Source: Streptomyces seoulensis
GTDB taxonomy: Bacteria > Actinomycetota > Actinomycetes > Streptomycetales > Streptomycetaceae
Direction: 5' to 3'
NCBI RefSeq assembly: GCF_022846655.1
Contig: NZ_AP025667.1
Coordinates: 2,827,001 to 2,891,000, forward strand
Length of the DNA: 64,000 bases
Notes under the pieces: generated by a model
The model's input: only the letters and a program-made list of their open reading frames with translations
Databases searched by the model: none
Told to the model about the DNA's origin: nothing
Part shown: piece by piece, positions 33,931 through 42,481 of the stretch
Numbering within the stretch: the first letter of the stretch is position 1
Layout of the letters: each line of letters begins with the position of its first letter
Program-made: the position numbers and the translations under genes

Positions 33931-34983
33931 ATGAGCACATCCATCGACTCCTACGCGCTGCCCGGTCCGCCGGACATCGCCCGGAGCCTGCGCCGGGAGC
34001 GGCGCACAGGGGCGATCCCCGGACTGCACCACCGCCCGGCCGTGCCCGCCGACCCGGTCAAGGCGGCCGAGATCGACCGCCGGCTCGAGACCTGGGCGCG
34101 CGGCCTTGACCTGTTTCCCGAAGCCTGGAAGGGAGACTTCTCGGGCTTCCAGTTCGGGCGGGCCGTCGCGCTCCAGCATCCCGGCGCCCTGGACCTGGAC
34201 CGGCTGACGGTCGCGGGGAAGCTGCTGCTCGCCGAGAACGTCGTGGACTCCTGCTACTGCGAGGAGGACGAGGGCCGGGGCGGGGCGCGGCGCGGGCTCG
34301 GCGCCCGGCTGATCATGGCCCAGTCGGCGATCGACCCCTACCACGGCGTCCCGGAACTGGAAGAGGAGTGGCGTGAGGGCATGCGGGCCGACGGCCCCCT
34401 GCGCTCGTACCACTTCGCCCTCGCCGACTACGCCGGCTTCGCCACCCCGAGCCAGACCGACCGGTTCGTGCACGACATCGCCCGGCTGCACATGGGTTAC
34501 CTCGCGGAGGCCGCCTGGGCCGAGGCCCGGTACGTGCCACGGGTGTGGGAGTACCTGGTGATGCGGCAGTTCAACAACTTCCGCCCCTGTCTGTCGATCG
34601 TCGACGCGGTGGACGGCTACGAACTGCCCGAGCAGGTGTACGCCCGCCCCGAGATCCAGCGGATCACCGCCCTGGCCTGCAACGCCACCACGATCGTCAA
34701 CGACCTGTACTCCTTCACCAAGGAGCTGGCCAGCGACCCCGACCACCTCAATCTGCCCCAGGTCGTCGCGGCCAACGACCGCGGCGGGCTGAAGGCCGCC
34801 TATCTGAAGTCCGTCGAGATCCACAACCGGATCATGGAGAGCTTCGAGGAGGAGTCCGCGCTCCTCTCCGCCGCCTCGCCCCTCGTGGAGCGCTATGTCC
34901 AGGGGCTCGCCGCCTGGGTGTCCGGCAACCACGAGTGGCACGCCACCAACACCCATCGCTATCACCTGCCGGACTACTGGTGA
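33931..34983 (+). CDS. 2-methylisoborneol synthase-like terpene cyclase with variant metal motif
   Basis: This 350-residue class I terpene cyclase aligns by eye with 2-methylisoborneol synthases: GLHHRPAV, FSGFQFGRAVALQHP, VWEYLVMRQFNNFRPC, and the NSE triad NDLYSFTKE (Asn257, Ser261, Glu265), with the C-terminal RY pair (343-344). Instead of the Asp-rich DDCYCED it has DSCYCEE (106-112), followed by DEGRGGARRGLG in place of HGGSPVGLG. The known S. coelicolor enzyme is about 440 residues; this protein lacks most of its long N-terminal extension, where cargo-loading segments lie. ATG 33931 has GGAG upstream, so the short start is real. Product may be 2-methylisoborneol or another C11 terpene. 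Confidence 0.88.
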   Translation: MSTSIDSYALPGPPDIARSLRRERRTGAIPGLHHRPAVPADPVKAAEIDRRLETWARGLDLFPEAWKGDFSGFQFGRAVALQHPGALDLDRLTVAGKLLLAENVVDSCYCEEDEGRGGARRGLGARLIMAQSAIDPYHGVPELEEEWREGMRADGPLRSYHFALADYAGFATPSQTDRFVHDIARLHMGYLAEAAWAEARYVPRVWEYLVMRQFNNFRPCLSIVDAVDGYELPEQVYARPEIQRITALACNATTIVNDLYSFTKELASDPDHLNLPQVVAANDRGGLKAAYLKSVEIHNRIMESFEEESALLSAASPLVERYVQGLAAWVSGNHEWHATNTHRYHLPDYW

Positions 34984-35050
34984 CGGACCCTCACGGGCAA
35001 CCGCCACCGCAGTCCCTGAACACCGTCACCCGTGCCACAAGGAGTCACCC

Positions 35051-35929
35051 TTGACGACCGTCCCCGCCCCGACCGCACCGGCCGTCGCCGTGCCGACGCA
35101 GTCCACGTACCAGCACCGCGTCGCGGAGTACTGGAACGCCGAGGAGAACCCGGTCAACCTCGAACTCGGAAAGGTGGACGACCTCTACCACCACCACTAC
35201 GGCATCGGTGCCGCCGACCGGTCGGTCCTCGACGACCCCGACCCGGGCCGGCGCAAGGAGCGGATCACCGCCGAACTGCACCGCCTGGAGCACGCCCAGG
35301 CAGAGCTGCTCGCCGCCCACCTCGGCCCGCTCTCCCCGGCCGACCGGGTCTTCGACGCGGGCTGCGGGCGCGGCGGCGGCAGTGTCACGGCGCATCTGCG
35401 CTACGGCTGCCACGCCGACGGCGTCACCATCTCCGCCAAGCAGTGCGACTTCGCCAACGACCAGGCCCGCGTCCGGGGCATCGACGACAAGGTGCGCTAC
35501 CACCACCGCAACATGCTCGCCACCGGCTTCGAGTCGGGTGCGTACGCGGCGTCGTGGAACAACGAGTCCACGATGTACGTCGAGCTGGACCTGCTCTTCG
35601 CCGAGCACGCCCGGCTGCTGCGCCGTGGCGGACGGTACGTGACGATCACCGGCTGCTACAATAACACCTACGGGCAGGCCTCGCGCGAGGTGTCCCTGAT
35701 CAACGCGCACTACATCTGCGACATCCACCCGCGCTCGGAGTACTTCAAGGCGATGGCCCGCAACCGCCTGGTCCCGGTCCACGTCGAGGACCTCACCGCG
35801 GCGACCATCCCCTACTGGGAGCTGCGCAAGGAGGCGGACCACCTGGTCACGGGCATCGAGGACGCCTTCCTGGACGCCTACCGCAACGGCAGCTTCCAGT
35901 ACCTGCTGATCGTGGCCGACCGGGTCTGA
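35051..35929 (+). CDS. Geranyl diphosphate 2-C-methyltransferase
   Basis: This 292-residue SAM methyltransferase matches the enzyme that methylates geranyl diphosphate at C2 in 2-methylisoborneol synthesis. Seen are RVAEYWNAEENPVNLELGKVDDLYHHHYGIG at residues about 20-50 (in parts), the SAM loop VFDAGCGRGGGSV, ASWNNESTMYVELDLLF, GGRYVTITGCYNNTYG and the C-terminal SFQYLLIVADRV. All are close to the S. coelicolor homolog SCO7701 as I remember it. The TTG at 35051 has AAGGAG six bases upstream, so the start is secure despite the rare codon. It is the last gene of the encapsulin-cyclase-methyltransferase operon, and supplies 2-methyl-GPP to the cyclase. A hairpin follows at 35947. Confidence 0.93.
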   Translation: MTTVPAPTAPAVAVPTQSTYQHRVAEYWNAEENPVNLELGKVDDLYHHHYGIGAADRSVLDDPDPGRRKERITAELHRLEHAQAELLAAHLGPLSPADRVFDAGCGRGGGSVTAHLRYGCHADGVTISAKQCDFANDQARVRGIDDKVRYHHRNMLATGFESGAYAASWNNESTMYVELDLLFAEHARLLRRGGRYVTITGCYNNTYGQASREVSLINAHYICDIHPRSEYFKAMARNRLVPVHVEDLTAATIPYWELRKEADHLVTGIEDAFLDAYRNGSFQYLLIVADRV

Positions 35930-35946
35930 GCCGGACGGCCCGTCAG

Positions 35947-35973
35947 GGGCGGCGTCCCACCGGGGCGCCGCCC
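35947..35973 (+). terminator. Hairpin terminator after the terpene operon
   Basis: GGGCGGCG (35947-35954) pairs with CGCCGCCC (35966-35973) across an 11-nt loop, 18 bp after the methyltransferase stop. It separates the cluster from the secreted protein pair. Confidence 0.7.
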
Positions 35974-36113
35974 GCTCGGCAAGCTCCGGGTAAAACTTCC
36001 GTTGTCATACGTACAACCCTCACGCGGCGATCCGGGTCGCACCCGGTGAGCAAGCGTCCGGTCCCGGCCCTGGAGAAGTCGGCCGGCCGGCGGTCGACGA
36101 CATCGGAGGGTCT

Positions 36114-37277
36114 GTGCCAGGGAGAAGAAGGAGTGCGGGGGGACGGCGATCACGGCCGTTCGTGCCGGCGGCGGTCGCGGCCGGCCTGCTGCTGAGCCTC
36201 GGCCCGGCCCATCCGGCCGCCGCCGAGGACGACGGGCTCCGTTTCGACGAGGCGATCGAACGGGTCACCGTCTCTCCCGGTGCCGCGCTGTACCTCTCCG
36301 GGGGGTTCACCAACGGCACCGACCGGACCCTGGACGCCGTGTACCTGCAGGTCGACCTCGACCGCCAGTTCACGATGGGCAGCGCGTTCCGCAACTGCTG
36401 GTACTCCGCCGCGGACACCGAGGTCCGGGTGAACCGCATGACCTGCCGGCTGGAGGGCGCGGTGCGGCCCGGCCGGTCCTACGACCTCTATCTCGGAGGG
36501 GCCCGCATCGACAGCGAAGCCGGGAACGGGCGTATCACCTACCGGGTGAGCGCCGAGCGCGGCGACGCACCGATCTCCCCGGCGGCGCGCCGTGGCAGAG
36601 GGCCGGAGACGCTCGCCTTCACGGAGCGGGACAGCGCCGAGGGCCGGGTGCGACCGGCACCGGCGGAGCCGGGCACCCCGGTGACCACCGCAGTCGAGGT
36701 CGGCGGGACCCACGACCTCGCGGTCAACGAGGTGACGCTTAGCGGCAGGCCGGGCGACGTAGTCAAGGGCGACTTCTTCTTCGTGAACAAGGGTCCCGGG
36801 GCCGTCCGCGCGAGCTTCGACGACGAACCGGACAACGACGCGGCCGTCGTCGTGGAACTGACGGTGCCACCGGCGCTCAAGGTGGTGAAGGCCCCCAGCC
36901 ACTGCCGGGGCAGCCGGACCAAGGCGAAGGGCGCGGCGACCCCGAGCACCATCCGGTACGTCTGCTGGCAGAAGCGGCTGTACCGGGAATCGGTCATGTC
37001 TCCCGGTCAGTTCGAGCACTTCCCCTTCACGTTCCGGATCGACCGGGCGGACGGCACACCCGGCAGGATCGCGATGCCGGACCGCCGGGAGTTCAAGGAC
37101 GACGATCCGTCGGACAACTCCGCGGCCGTCAAGGTCGACATCGCGGGCGCCGGGAGCGGCTCGTCCACACGGTGGGCCGCCGCGTCGCTCCTCACCGCGG
37201 TCCTGGCGCTGGGCGGGGGCGCCCTGTGGCTGCGGCGCCGCTCCTCGGCCGCCCGCACCGACGGAGGCGACCGATGA
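36114..37277 (+). CDS. Secreted, membrane-anchored surface protein
   Basis: The 387-residue protein has a signal peptide (PFVPAAVAAGLLLSLGPAHPAAAE, about residues 15-38). Two beta-rich regions follow. The first includes YLSGGFTNGTDRTLDAVYLQ and a GSAFRNCWYSA cysteine motif, the second FVNKGPGAVRASF and VVKAPSHCRGSR. The C-terminus has a membrane helix (ASLLTAVLALGGGALWLRRR, about residues 356-375) and a basic tail, so the protein is anchored outside the membrane. No catalytic site is recognised; the beta regions look like DUF11-type surface modules. GTG 36114 follows CGGAGGG. ATGA overlap couples it to the next, similar gene. Function unknown. Confidence 0.75.
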   Translation: MPGRRRSAGGRRSRPFVPAAVAAGLLLSLGPAHPAAAEDDGLRFDEAIERVTVSPGAALYLSGGFTNGTDRTLDAVYLQVDLDRQFTMGSAFRNCWYSAADTEVRVNRMTCRLEGAVRPGRSYDLYLGGARIDSEAGNGRITYRVSAERGDAPISPAARRGRGPETLAFTERDSAEGRVRPAPAEPGTPVTTAVEVGGTHDLAVNEVTLSGRPGDVVKGDFFFVNKGPGAVRASFDDEPDNDAAVVVELTVPPALKVVKAPSHCRGSRTKAKGAATPSTIRYVCWQKRLYRESVMSPGQFEHFPFTFRIDRADGTPGRIAMPDRREFKDDDPSDNSAAVKVDIAGAGSGSSTRWAAASLLTAVLALGGGALWLRRRSSAARTDGGDR

Positions 37278-38680
37278 GACGAGAGCTGAGAATCCTCTCG
37301 CGCACGGCCCTCGCCGTGTGCGCCCTGCTGGGCACCGGGCCCGCCGCCGTCGCCGGCACCGAGCGCGCTCAGACGGCGGGCCGCCCGATCGTCGTCGTCG
37401 GGACATCGCTGTACGAGATGCGTCCCGGGGACCGCCGCACCGTGGACGTCTGGGTGTCCAACGTGGAGCGCGGGGACCTCACCGATGTCAGCGTGTCCAT
37501 CGACGCCTCCGCCCTGGCAGCGGTGTCGGACGACGTGGACGTGCCGTGCGACCCGGACGGCGACCTGGTGGGCGAGTGCCACGGCATCGGTCCCGTGCGC
37601 GACGGTGTGCCCGTCAAGGTGGGGGACATACGCATCGGCCGCCCGAAGGCCGCGGCCGTCGGCACCTACCGGCTGGTGCGTATGGCCGCGACCACCAGGG
37701 GCGGCCCCGTCGACACGAACCGGTTCGTGGTGTCCGTCCCCGAGACCGGCCCCGAGTTCGACCGGGGAGCCCCGAAGCGGGTCGGCCTCGCCCCCGGAGG
37801 AACGATGACGCTGCCCGGTGGCTTCACCAACTACTCCAGCTACCCTCTCGAAACCGCCGGAGTCACGCTCAGCCTGTCGTCGGGCCTGTCCCTCGGCGAA
37901 CGCTTCCGCAACTGCGTGTTCGCGCCCGACGAGGAGGCCGGCAGGACGGAGGTCCTCTGTACGATCAAGGGTCCGTTCGCCCCGCGCACCTCCTACGACC
38001 TGGACTTCGGTCCGCTGCGCGCCGACGAGCACGCCATGTACGAGGACATCACCTACAAGGTGCAGCGGGTGACGGCCGAACGGCCCTTGTTTCCCTTCCA
38101 TTCGGAGCGTGCGGAACAGGGTTCGGGGCCAAGTGAGTTGAGGGCCGTGGTACGCACCGGCGCCACCACATCCCTGCGTACGGACCTCTCGCAGGGGGGT
38201 CTGTCCAGCACCGTCGACGTGACGAACACCGCGGACTTCGCCGTCGAAGGGGCGACCCTGCGGGGCCGGGCCGGCGATGTCGTGCCGGTGGAGTTCACGG
38301 TGCGCAACCTCGGGCCGCGTGCGAGAGCAGCGAGAGACAAGGATGAGAACGGTACGCGTTCCTTCCGCGCACTGTGGTTCTCCGTCCCTCCCGGCGCGAG
38401 CGTGGTGAAGGCGCCGCCCGGCTGCGTCGGGTACTCGAACGGCGTTCCCCCCAAGTACACCGAGGGCTTCCTGGGGCTGGGCAAGCCGGGCGGCCGCGGG
38501 TACGGGTGCGGTCCCGTGACTTCCTCCCGCTTCGCGGTGGGGCGTATGGACCGGTACCGCTTCGAGGTCCGCATGGACGAGCCCGGCAGTTCGAGCGCCG
38601 GTTACGTCACGACGATGTACCGGGCGGGGGACCCGCGTCCGGAGAACAACAAGGCACCGGTCTCGGTGGAGATCCGCTAG
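37274..38680 (+). CDS. Secreted surface protein, paralog of the preceding gene
   Basis: This 468-residue protein has a signal peptide (LSRTALAVCALLGTGPAAVAG) and repeats the modules of its neighbour: LPGGFTNYSSYPLETAGVTLSL, GERFRNCVFAPDEE, VEFTVRNLGPRARAA and VVKAPPGCVGYSN. It has an extra N-terminal beta domain (about residues 38-150, IVVVGTSLYEMRPGDRRTVDVWVSN). Unlike the upstream protein it ends without a membrane helix, in NNKAPVSVEIR, so it is probably released or held by the partner. The start overlaps the upstream stop by four bases. The two probably act together at the cell surface; no function is known. It shares a CTAG palindrome with the convergent gene's stop. Confidence 0.75.
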   Translation: MRRELRILSRTALAVCALLGTGPAAVAGTERAQTAGRPIVVVGTSLYEMRPGDRRTVDVWVSNVERGDLTDVSVSIDASALAAVSDDVDVPCDPDGDLVGECHGIGPVRDGVPVKVGDIRIGRPKAAAVGTYRLVRMAATTRGGPVDTNRFVVSVPETGPEFDRGAPKRVGLAPGGTMTLPGGFTNYSSYPLETAGVTLSLSSGLSLGERFRNCVFAPDEEAGRTEVLCTIKGPFAPRTSYDLDFGPLRADEHAMYEDITYKVQRVTAERPLFPFHSERAEQGSGPSELRAVVRTGATTSLRTDLSQGGLSSTVDVTNTADFAVEGATLRGRAGDVVPVEFTVRNLGPRARAARDKDENGTRSFRALWFSVPPGASVVKAPPGCVGYSNGVPPKYTEGFLGLGKPGGRGYGCGPVTSSRFAVGRMDRYRFEVRMDEPGSSSAGYVTTMYRAGDPRPENNKAPVSVEIR

Positions 38681-39783
38681 AAGATGCCGGCCGACCTCTC
38701 CCGCGTGAGGTTCTCGAGAATCGTGCGCATCCACGGGCTGCGGACGGCCGGCAGCCGGACCAACGTGTGGGTGAACGTCGCCTGGTCGGCCCGGAACAGG
38801 TAGTTGGGGCGCGGCGGGAGAGGATCGTCGCGGAGGACCTCTCGCGGCATGCCGCCCGACACGGGAACCGGCAGGTACGGCTGGGGAGAGACCAGCCAGA
38901 GCCAGATCCCCAGCGGCAGGGGCACCAAGTATGCCGAGGCGGCCGTGCCGTCGGGGGTCCAGGTCCGGCCGGTCCGAGGGTGGACCGGCACGAGGAGGAT
39001 GTCCACGCCCGCTTCCGGAAGGGGCGCTCCTGGTCCGGCCAGGACGGCGCGCCGTGGCGGAGTGTCCGCGGGCAGCAGGGCGTCGAGCGCGCGTTGGAAC
39101 ACGTCCGCGGTCAAACCACCCGGGACCCTGACCGGCTGCCCTTCGGAAGCCACCAGCAGATGGGCCAGCGCCTGGCCGGCCGCCGCCTCCCATCGCGGAC
39201 TCCACGACCAGTAGTGGCCCGACCCGAGCGGTCCTCCCCACGTGGCGACCGGCTCGAACGGGGGTGTTCTCTCCTCCCTCTCGGTCAGCTCGGCCCAGGA
39301 GGACGGCTCGGCGTGGACACCGTCGATGAGGACTTGGCGCACAGCGTCCGAGCTGAGCCTCACCGCCTGCCAGAGCGAGCAGTCGTCGACCCGCGTCGCG
39401 ACGGGCAGATCGCACGCCGCGCAGGCCAGGTTGGGCCCGTCGGCCCCGTCTAGGCCACAGCAGGCACCGTCGCAGTTCTCGGGGATCAGCCGCCTCCCGC
39501 GGATGTCGCCGGGTGCGATGACGATCGCCCCGGCCGTGCTGGCCGACAGGGCGTGGACCGGCGCGTAGACGCCGCGCGCCTCCGCCTCGCCAGGCTCGAC
39601 CTCGTCCCACATCCGCCAGGGCCCTCCCCAAGGGGCCGGGTCCACGGCGAACGTCCCCGACTCCATGAGCACCGGAAGCTGAACCCCGTCCCCGTAGTTC
39701 TGACGTGCATGGGCCGGAAGGGCGACTTGGGACAAGGGGACCGTCAGCCCGGCATCACACCGCGCACAGACGAAGACGAACAA
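38677..39783 (-). CDS. Conserved hypothetical protein with cysteine-rich motifs
   Basis: This protein is about 368 residues. It starts LFVFVCARCDAGLTVPLSQVALP, with a CxxC pair, followed by QNYGDGVQLPVLMESGTFAVDPAPWGGPWRMW. A cysteine cluster NCDGACCGLDGADGPNLACAACDLPVATRVDDCSLWQAV (parts) may bind zinc. The rest has mixed alpha/beta sequence ending LVRLPAVRSPWMRTILENL. There is no signal peptide or membrane helix. I recognise it as a conserved Streptomyces protein but know no function for it. The TTG at 39783 is used because the N-terminus matches the conserved opening; longer readings to 40047 overlap the divergent GH43 gene. Confidence 0.65.
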   Translation of the reverse strand: MFVFVCARCDAGLTVPLSQVALPAHARQNYGDGVQLPVLMESGTFAVDPAPWGGPWRMWDEVEPGEAEARGVYAPVHALSASTAGAIVIAPGDIRGRRLIPENCDGACCGLDGADGPNLACAACDLPVATRVDDCSLWQAVRLSSDAVRQVLIDGVHAEPSSWAELTEREERTPPFEPVATWGGPLGSGHYWSWSPRWEAAAGQALAHLLVASEGQPVRVPGGLTADVFQRALDALLPADTPPRRAVLAGPGAPLPEAGVDILLVPVHPRTGRTWTPDGTAASAYLVPLPLGIWLWLVSPQPYLPVPVSGGMPREVLRDDPLPPRPNYLFRADQATFTHTLVRLPAVRSPWMRTILENLTRERSAGIF

Positions 39784-39910
39784 TCGCCTCTCCAAGAGGG
39801 AAGGGAGCCGTGCCGGGGGCGGGGGAGTGGTGGGTTCGGCCGGGGCGGGTGGAGGAGTGGGGTACGCGAGAGGTCTGGGCAGTCCTATTACATCGATGTA
39901 CAAGACCGGC

Positions 39911-40981
39911 ATGAAATCATTTCGCGGCATCCATGCCGCCCTCGTGCTGACGGTGCTGGGCGTCCTCGCCTCGCTGCTGTCCGTCGCCTCGGCCGGGCCC
40001 GCCGAGGCGGAGCAGACCTCCCTGCGGGCGGCCGATCCGAGCGTCATCCGGGTCGGCGGTACCTACGTCTCGGCGCAGTCCACCGGCGGTGGGATCGCCG
40101 TGCGGCAGGCGTCCTCCACCGCGGGTCTCGCCTCCGCGCCGGCCCGGCAGGTGTGGTCGGACAGCCAGGGGCGCGGAGAGGTCTGGGCCCCGGAGATCAC
40201 CACCGACGGCGGCCGCTACTACATCTACTTCACGGCGGGCCGGGGCGCCGCCCACCGGATGTTCGTCATCAGCTCCGCCAGTGCGGACACCGGCTACGGC
40301 GGCGAGACGCGGCTGGCGCTCCCGGACGACAAGTGGGCCATCGACGGCACCATGTTCACCTTCAACGGGCAGCGCTGGTTCGTCTGGTCGGGCTGGGCCG
40401 GCGACACCGACGTCGAGCAGAACCTCTACATCGCCCGGATGAGCAGCCCGACCACGCCGACCGGGGCCCGCTACATCATCTCCCAGCTGCGGGAGAGCTG
40501 GGAGCGCGTGGTCGGCAACCCGTTCATCAACGAGGCTCCCGAGGCCATCCGGGACCCGAACGGCCAGCTCCACATCGTCTACTCCGCGAACGGAAGCTGG
40601 AGCGACCAGTACTGTCTTGCCGACCTGCGCCTGAGGGCCGGCGGCGACCCGACGTACGTGTGGGACTGGTACAAGTCCAACGGCTGCCTCTTCGGCTCCA
40701 ACCGCTCGACCATGATGGCCGGCTGGGACCCGACGCTGTACGTCAACGGCCCCGGACACCACACCTTCGTACTGCTCGGCGGGGACATCGGCACCAGCCC
40801 GCCGGCCGGGCCGCGCTTCCCGTCGATGTTCCACGCGGTACCCAAGGGCACGCCGTACTCCTGGGAGAACCGCTACTGGTACACCGGGTCGTTCACCTGG
40901 TGGGGTGACACCACATATCGCCGCGCCAACGTCCCGGGACCGACCGCCGACACCGGCTGGGGGCTGAAGTTCTTCGAGTGA
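39911..40981 (+). CDS. Secreted glycoside hydrolase family 43 (probable alpha-L-arabinofuranosidase)
   Basis: This 356-residue protein has a signal peptide (AALVLTVLGVLASLLSVASA, residues about 9-28) and a five-bladed beta-propeller GH43 domain. Catalytic residues are visible: base Asp42 in LRAADPSVIR, pKa-modulating Asp145 in AIDGTM and acid Glu208 in INEAPEAI. The APEI(T) and GGDPTYVWDWYKSNGCLFGSN stretches are similar to the exo-1,5-arabinofuranosidase group (GH43 subfamily with S. avermitilis Araf43A). It would release arabinose from arabinan outside the cell. The ATG at 39911 was chosen because it directly precedes the signal peptide. It converges on the sugar porter gene. Confidence 0.83.
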   Translation: MKSFRGIHAALVLTVLGVLASLLSVASAGPAEAEQTSLRAADPSVIRVGGTYVSAQSTGGGIAVRQASSTAGLASAPARQVWSDSQGRGEVWAPEITTDGGRYYIYFTAGRGAAHRMFVISSASADTGYGGETRLALPDDKWAIDGTMFTFNGQRWFVWSGWAGDTDVEQNLYIARMSSPTTPTGARYIISQLRESWERVVGNPFINEAPEAIRDPNGQLHIVYSANGSWSDQYCLADLRLRAGGDPTYVWDWYKSNGCLFGSNRSTMMAGWDPTLYVNGPGHHTFVLLGGDIGTSPPAGPRFPSMFHAVPKGTPYSWENRYWYTGSFTWWGDTTYRRANVPGPTADTGWGLKFFE

Positions 40982-40997
40982 ACCGGCCCCGAGCCTC

Positions 40998-41020
40998 CGG
41001 GACCCGGCGGTGCCGGGCCC
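40998..41020. terminator. Bidirectional hairpin between GH43 and sugar porter genes
   Basis: CCCGGC (41003-41008) and GCCGGG (41012-41017) pair around GGT, and GGG (40999-41001) pairs with CCC (41018-41020) across one bulged A. The gap between the convergent stops is 48 bp, so the hairpin can serve both genes. Confidence 0.6.
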
Positions 41021-41029
41021 CGGACCCGG

Positions 41030-42481
41030 TCAGCCCGCCGACACGGTGGAAGCGGCCCGCTCCGGGGCCTCTTCCGGCGCGTCGGCCGTACCCCCGCGAT
41101 GCAGCAGATCCCGCTCGATCTGCTCCAGGGTCCGCCCCCGCGTCTCCGGCAGCAGCTTCTTGACGAAGATGCCGGACGCGAGGGTCGTGACGGCGAAGAT
41201 CACGAAGTTGGCCCCCGCTCCCCAGGCGCTGAGGAGGGACGGGAAGACCAGCGCGACGGCCATGTTGAACAGCCAGTTGAACACCACGCACACGCCCACC
41301 GCGCCCGCGCGGATGCGGGTGGGGAACAGCTCGGGCAGCATCACCCACTGCACCGGCCCCCACGACATGGCGAACGCGGCCACGTACAGGGCGACACCGA
41401 AGAGCGTCAGCGGAGCGAGCAGCGAACCGTCGCCGAGCGGCGTGAGATTCACCGCGGCAAGGACGACCATGCCGGCGCACATGCCGACCGAGCCCCACAG
41501 GAGCAGCGGCCTGCGCCCACGGCGGTCGATCAGACGCATCGCGGGGAGGGTCATCAGCATGTTGACCACGCCGATGCCGACGTTGGCGAGGATCGCGCCG
41601 TTGTCGCCGAAACCGATGCTCGTCAGCAGGGTCGGGGCGTAGTAGATGATCGTGTTGATGCCGCCGAAGTTCTGGAAGAACACCAGCAGCAGACCGACCA
41701 CCAGCATCGGACGCAGCCTGGGGGAGAGCAGGTCGCGCAGCGTCAGCCGCCGCGTCTCGGCGCGCTCCTCCGCGAGGGTCTTCTCGATGTCGAGCAGCTC
41801 GCTGCGGGCCGCCTCGCCGTCGCCGCGCAGGCGGGTCAGCACCTGCTGGGCGTCGTCCCGGCGCCCCCGTCCCACCAGCCAGCGGGGACTCTCCGGCTGG
41901 GTGAGGATGCCGAGGGCGAGGACCGCCGCGGGCAGCACGCCGAGCCCGATCATCCAGCGCCACGCGTGCGCCGGGGCGAGGGCGTAGTCGGTGAGGTAGG
42001 CCAGGAAGATGCCCACGGTCACCAGGAGCTGCATCAGGGAGGCGAGACCGCCGCGCACCTCCACCGGCGCCAGTTCCGTCAGGTAGAGCGGGACGACGAC
42101 CGAGGCGATGCCGACGCCGACGCCGATGACCACCCGCGCGCCGATGAGGAGCGACGCCTCGGAGGCGAGCGCAGCGCCGACGGTGCCCACGATGAAGACC
42201 AGCGCGGCGCCCAGGATCAGGCGGCGCCTTCCCCAGGCGTCGGAGAGCTTCCCGGCGAGCCCCGCGCCCGCCATCGCGCCGACGAGGAGGCCGGAGACGA
42301 CCAGGCCCTCCAGCAGCGGGGTGAGGACGATGTCCTGGCGGATGAAGAGCATCGCGCCGGAGATCACGCCCGTGTCGTACCCCCACAGGATGCCGCCGAG
42401 GGCGCCGAACACCCAGATCAGGGCGTTCCGCAGCCGTGGCCGCCGCTTCGGCGCCGCCTCCGGCTCCGGCAGGCTGCTCAT
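41030..42481 (-). CDS. Sugar porter-family MFS transporter
   Basis: The 483-residue protein has 12 membrane helices and the sugar porter signatures: GYDTGVISGAML, GKLSDAWGRRRLIL, TQPESPRWLVGRGR, GINTIIYYAPTLL, RLIDRRGRRPLLL and PETRGRTLEQIE at the C-terminus. These carriers bring in monosaccharides or polyols with protons. Its start overlaps the dehydrogenase stop by four bases (ATGA, 42478-42481), so transporter and dehydrogenase form one operon. With the LacI repressor and PfkB kinase on the other side of the palindrome, it is probably a polyol or ketose importer. The particular substrate is not shown by sequence. Confidence 0.92.
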   Translation of the reverse strand: MSSLPEPEAAPKRRPRLRNALIWVFGALGGILWGYDTGVISGAMLFIRQDIVLTPLLEGLVVSGLLVGAMAGAGLAGKLSDAWGRRRLILGAALVFIVGTVGAALASEASLLIGARVVIGVGVGIASVVVPLYLTELAPVEVRGGLASLMQLLVTVGIFLAYLTDYALAPAHAWRWMIGLGVLPAAVLALGILTQPESPRWLVGRGRRDDAQQVLTRLRGDGEAARSELLDIEKTLAEERAETRRLTLRDLLSPRLRPMLVVGLLLVFFQNFGGINTIIYYAPTLLTSIGFGDNGAILANVGIGVVNMLMTLPAMRLIDRRGRRPLLLWGSVGMCAGMVVLAAVNLTPLGDGSLLAPLTLFGVALYVAAFAMSWGPVQWVMLPELFPTRIRAGAVGVCVVFNWLFNMAVALVFPSLLSAWGAGANFVIFAVTTLASGIFVKKLLPETRGRTLEQIERDLLHRGGTADAPEEAPERAASTVSAG

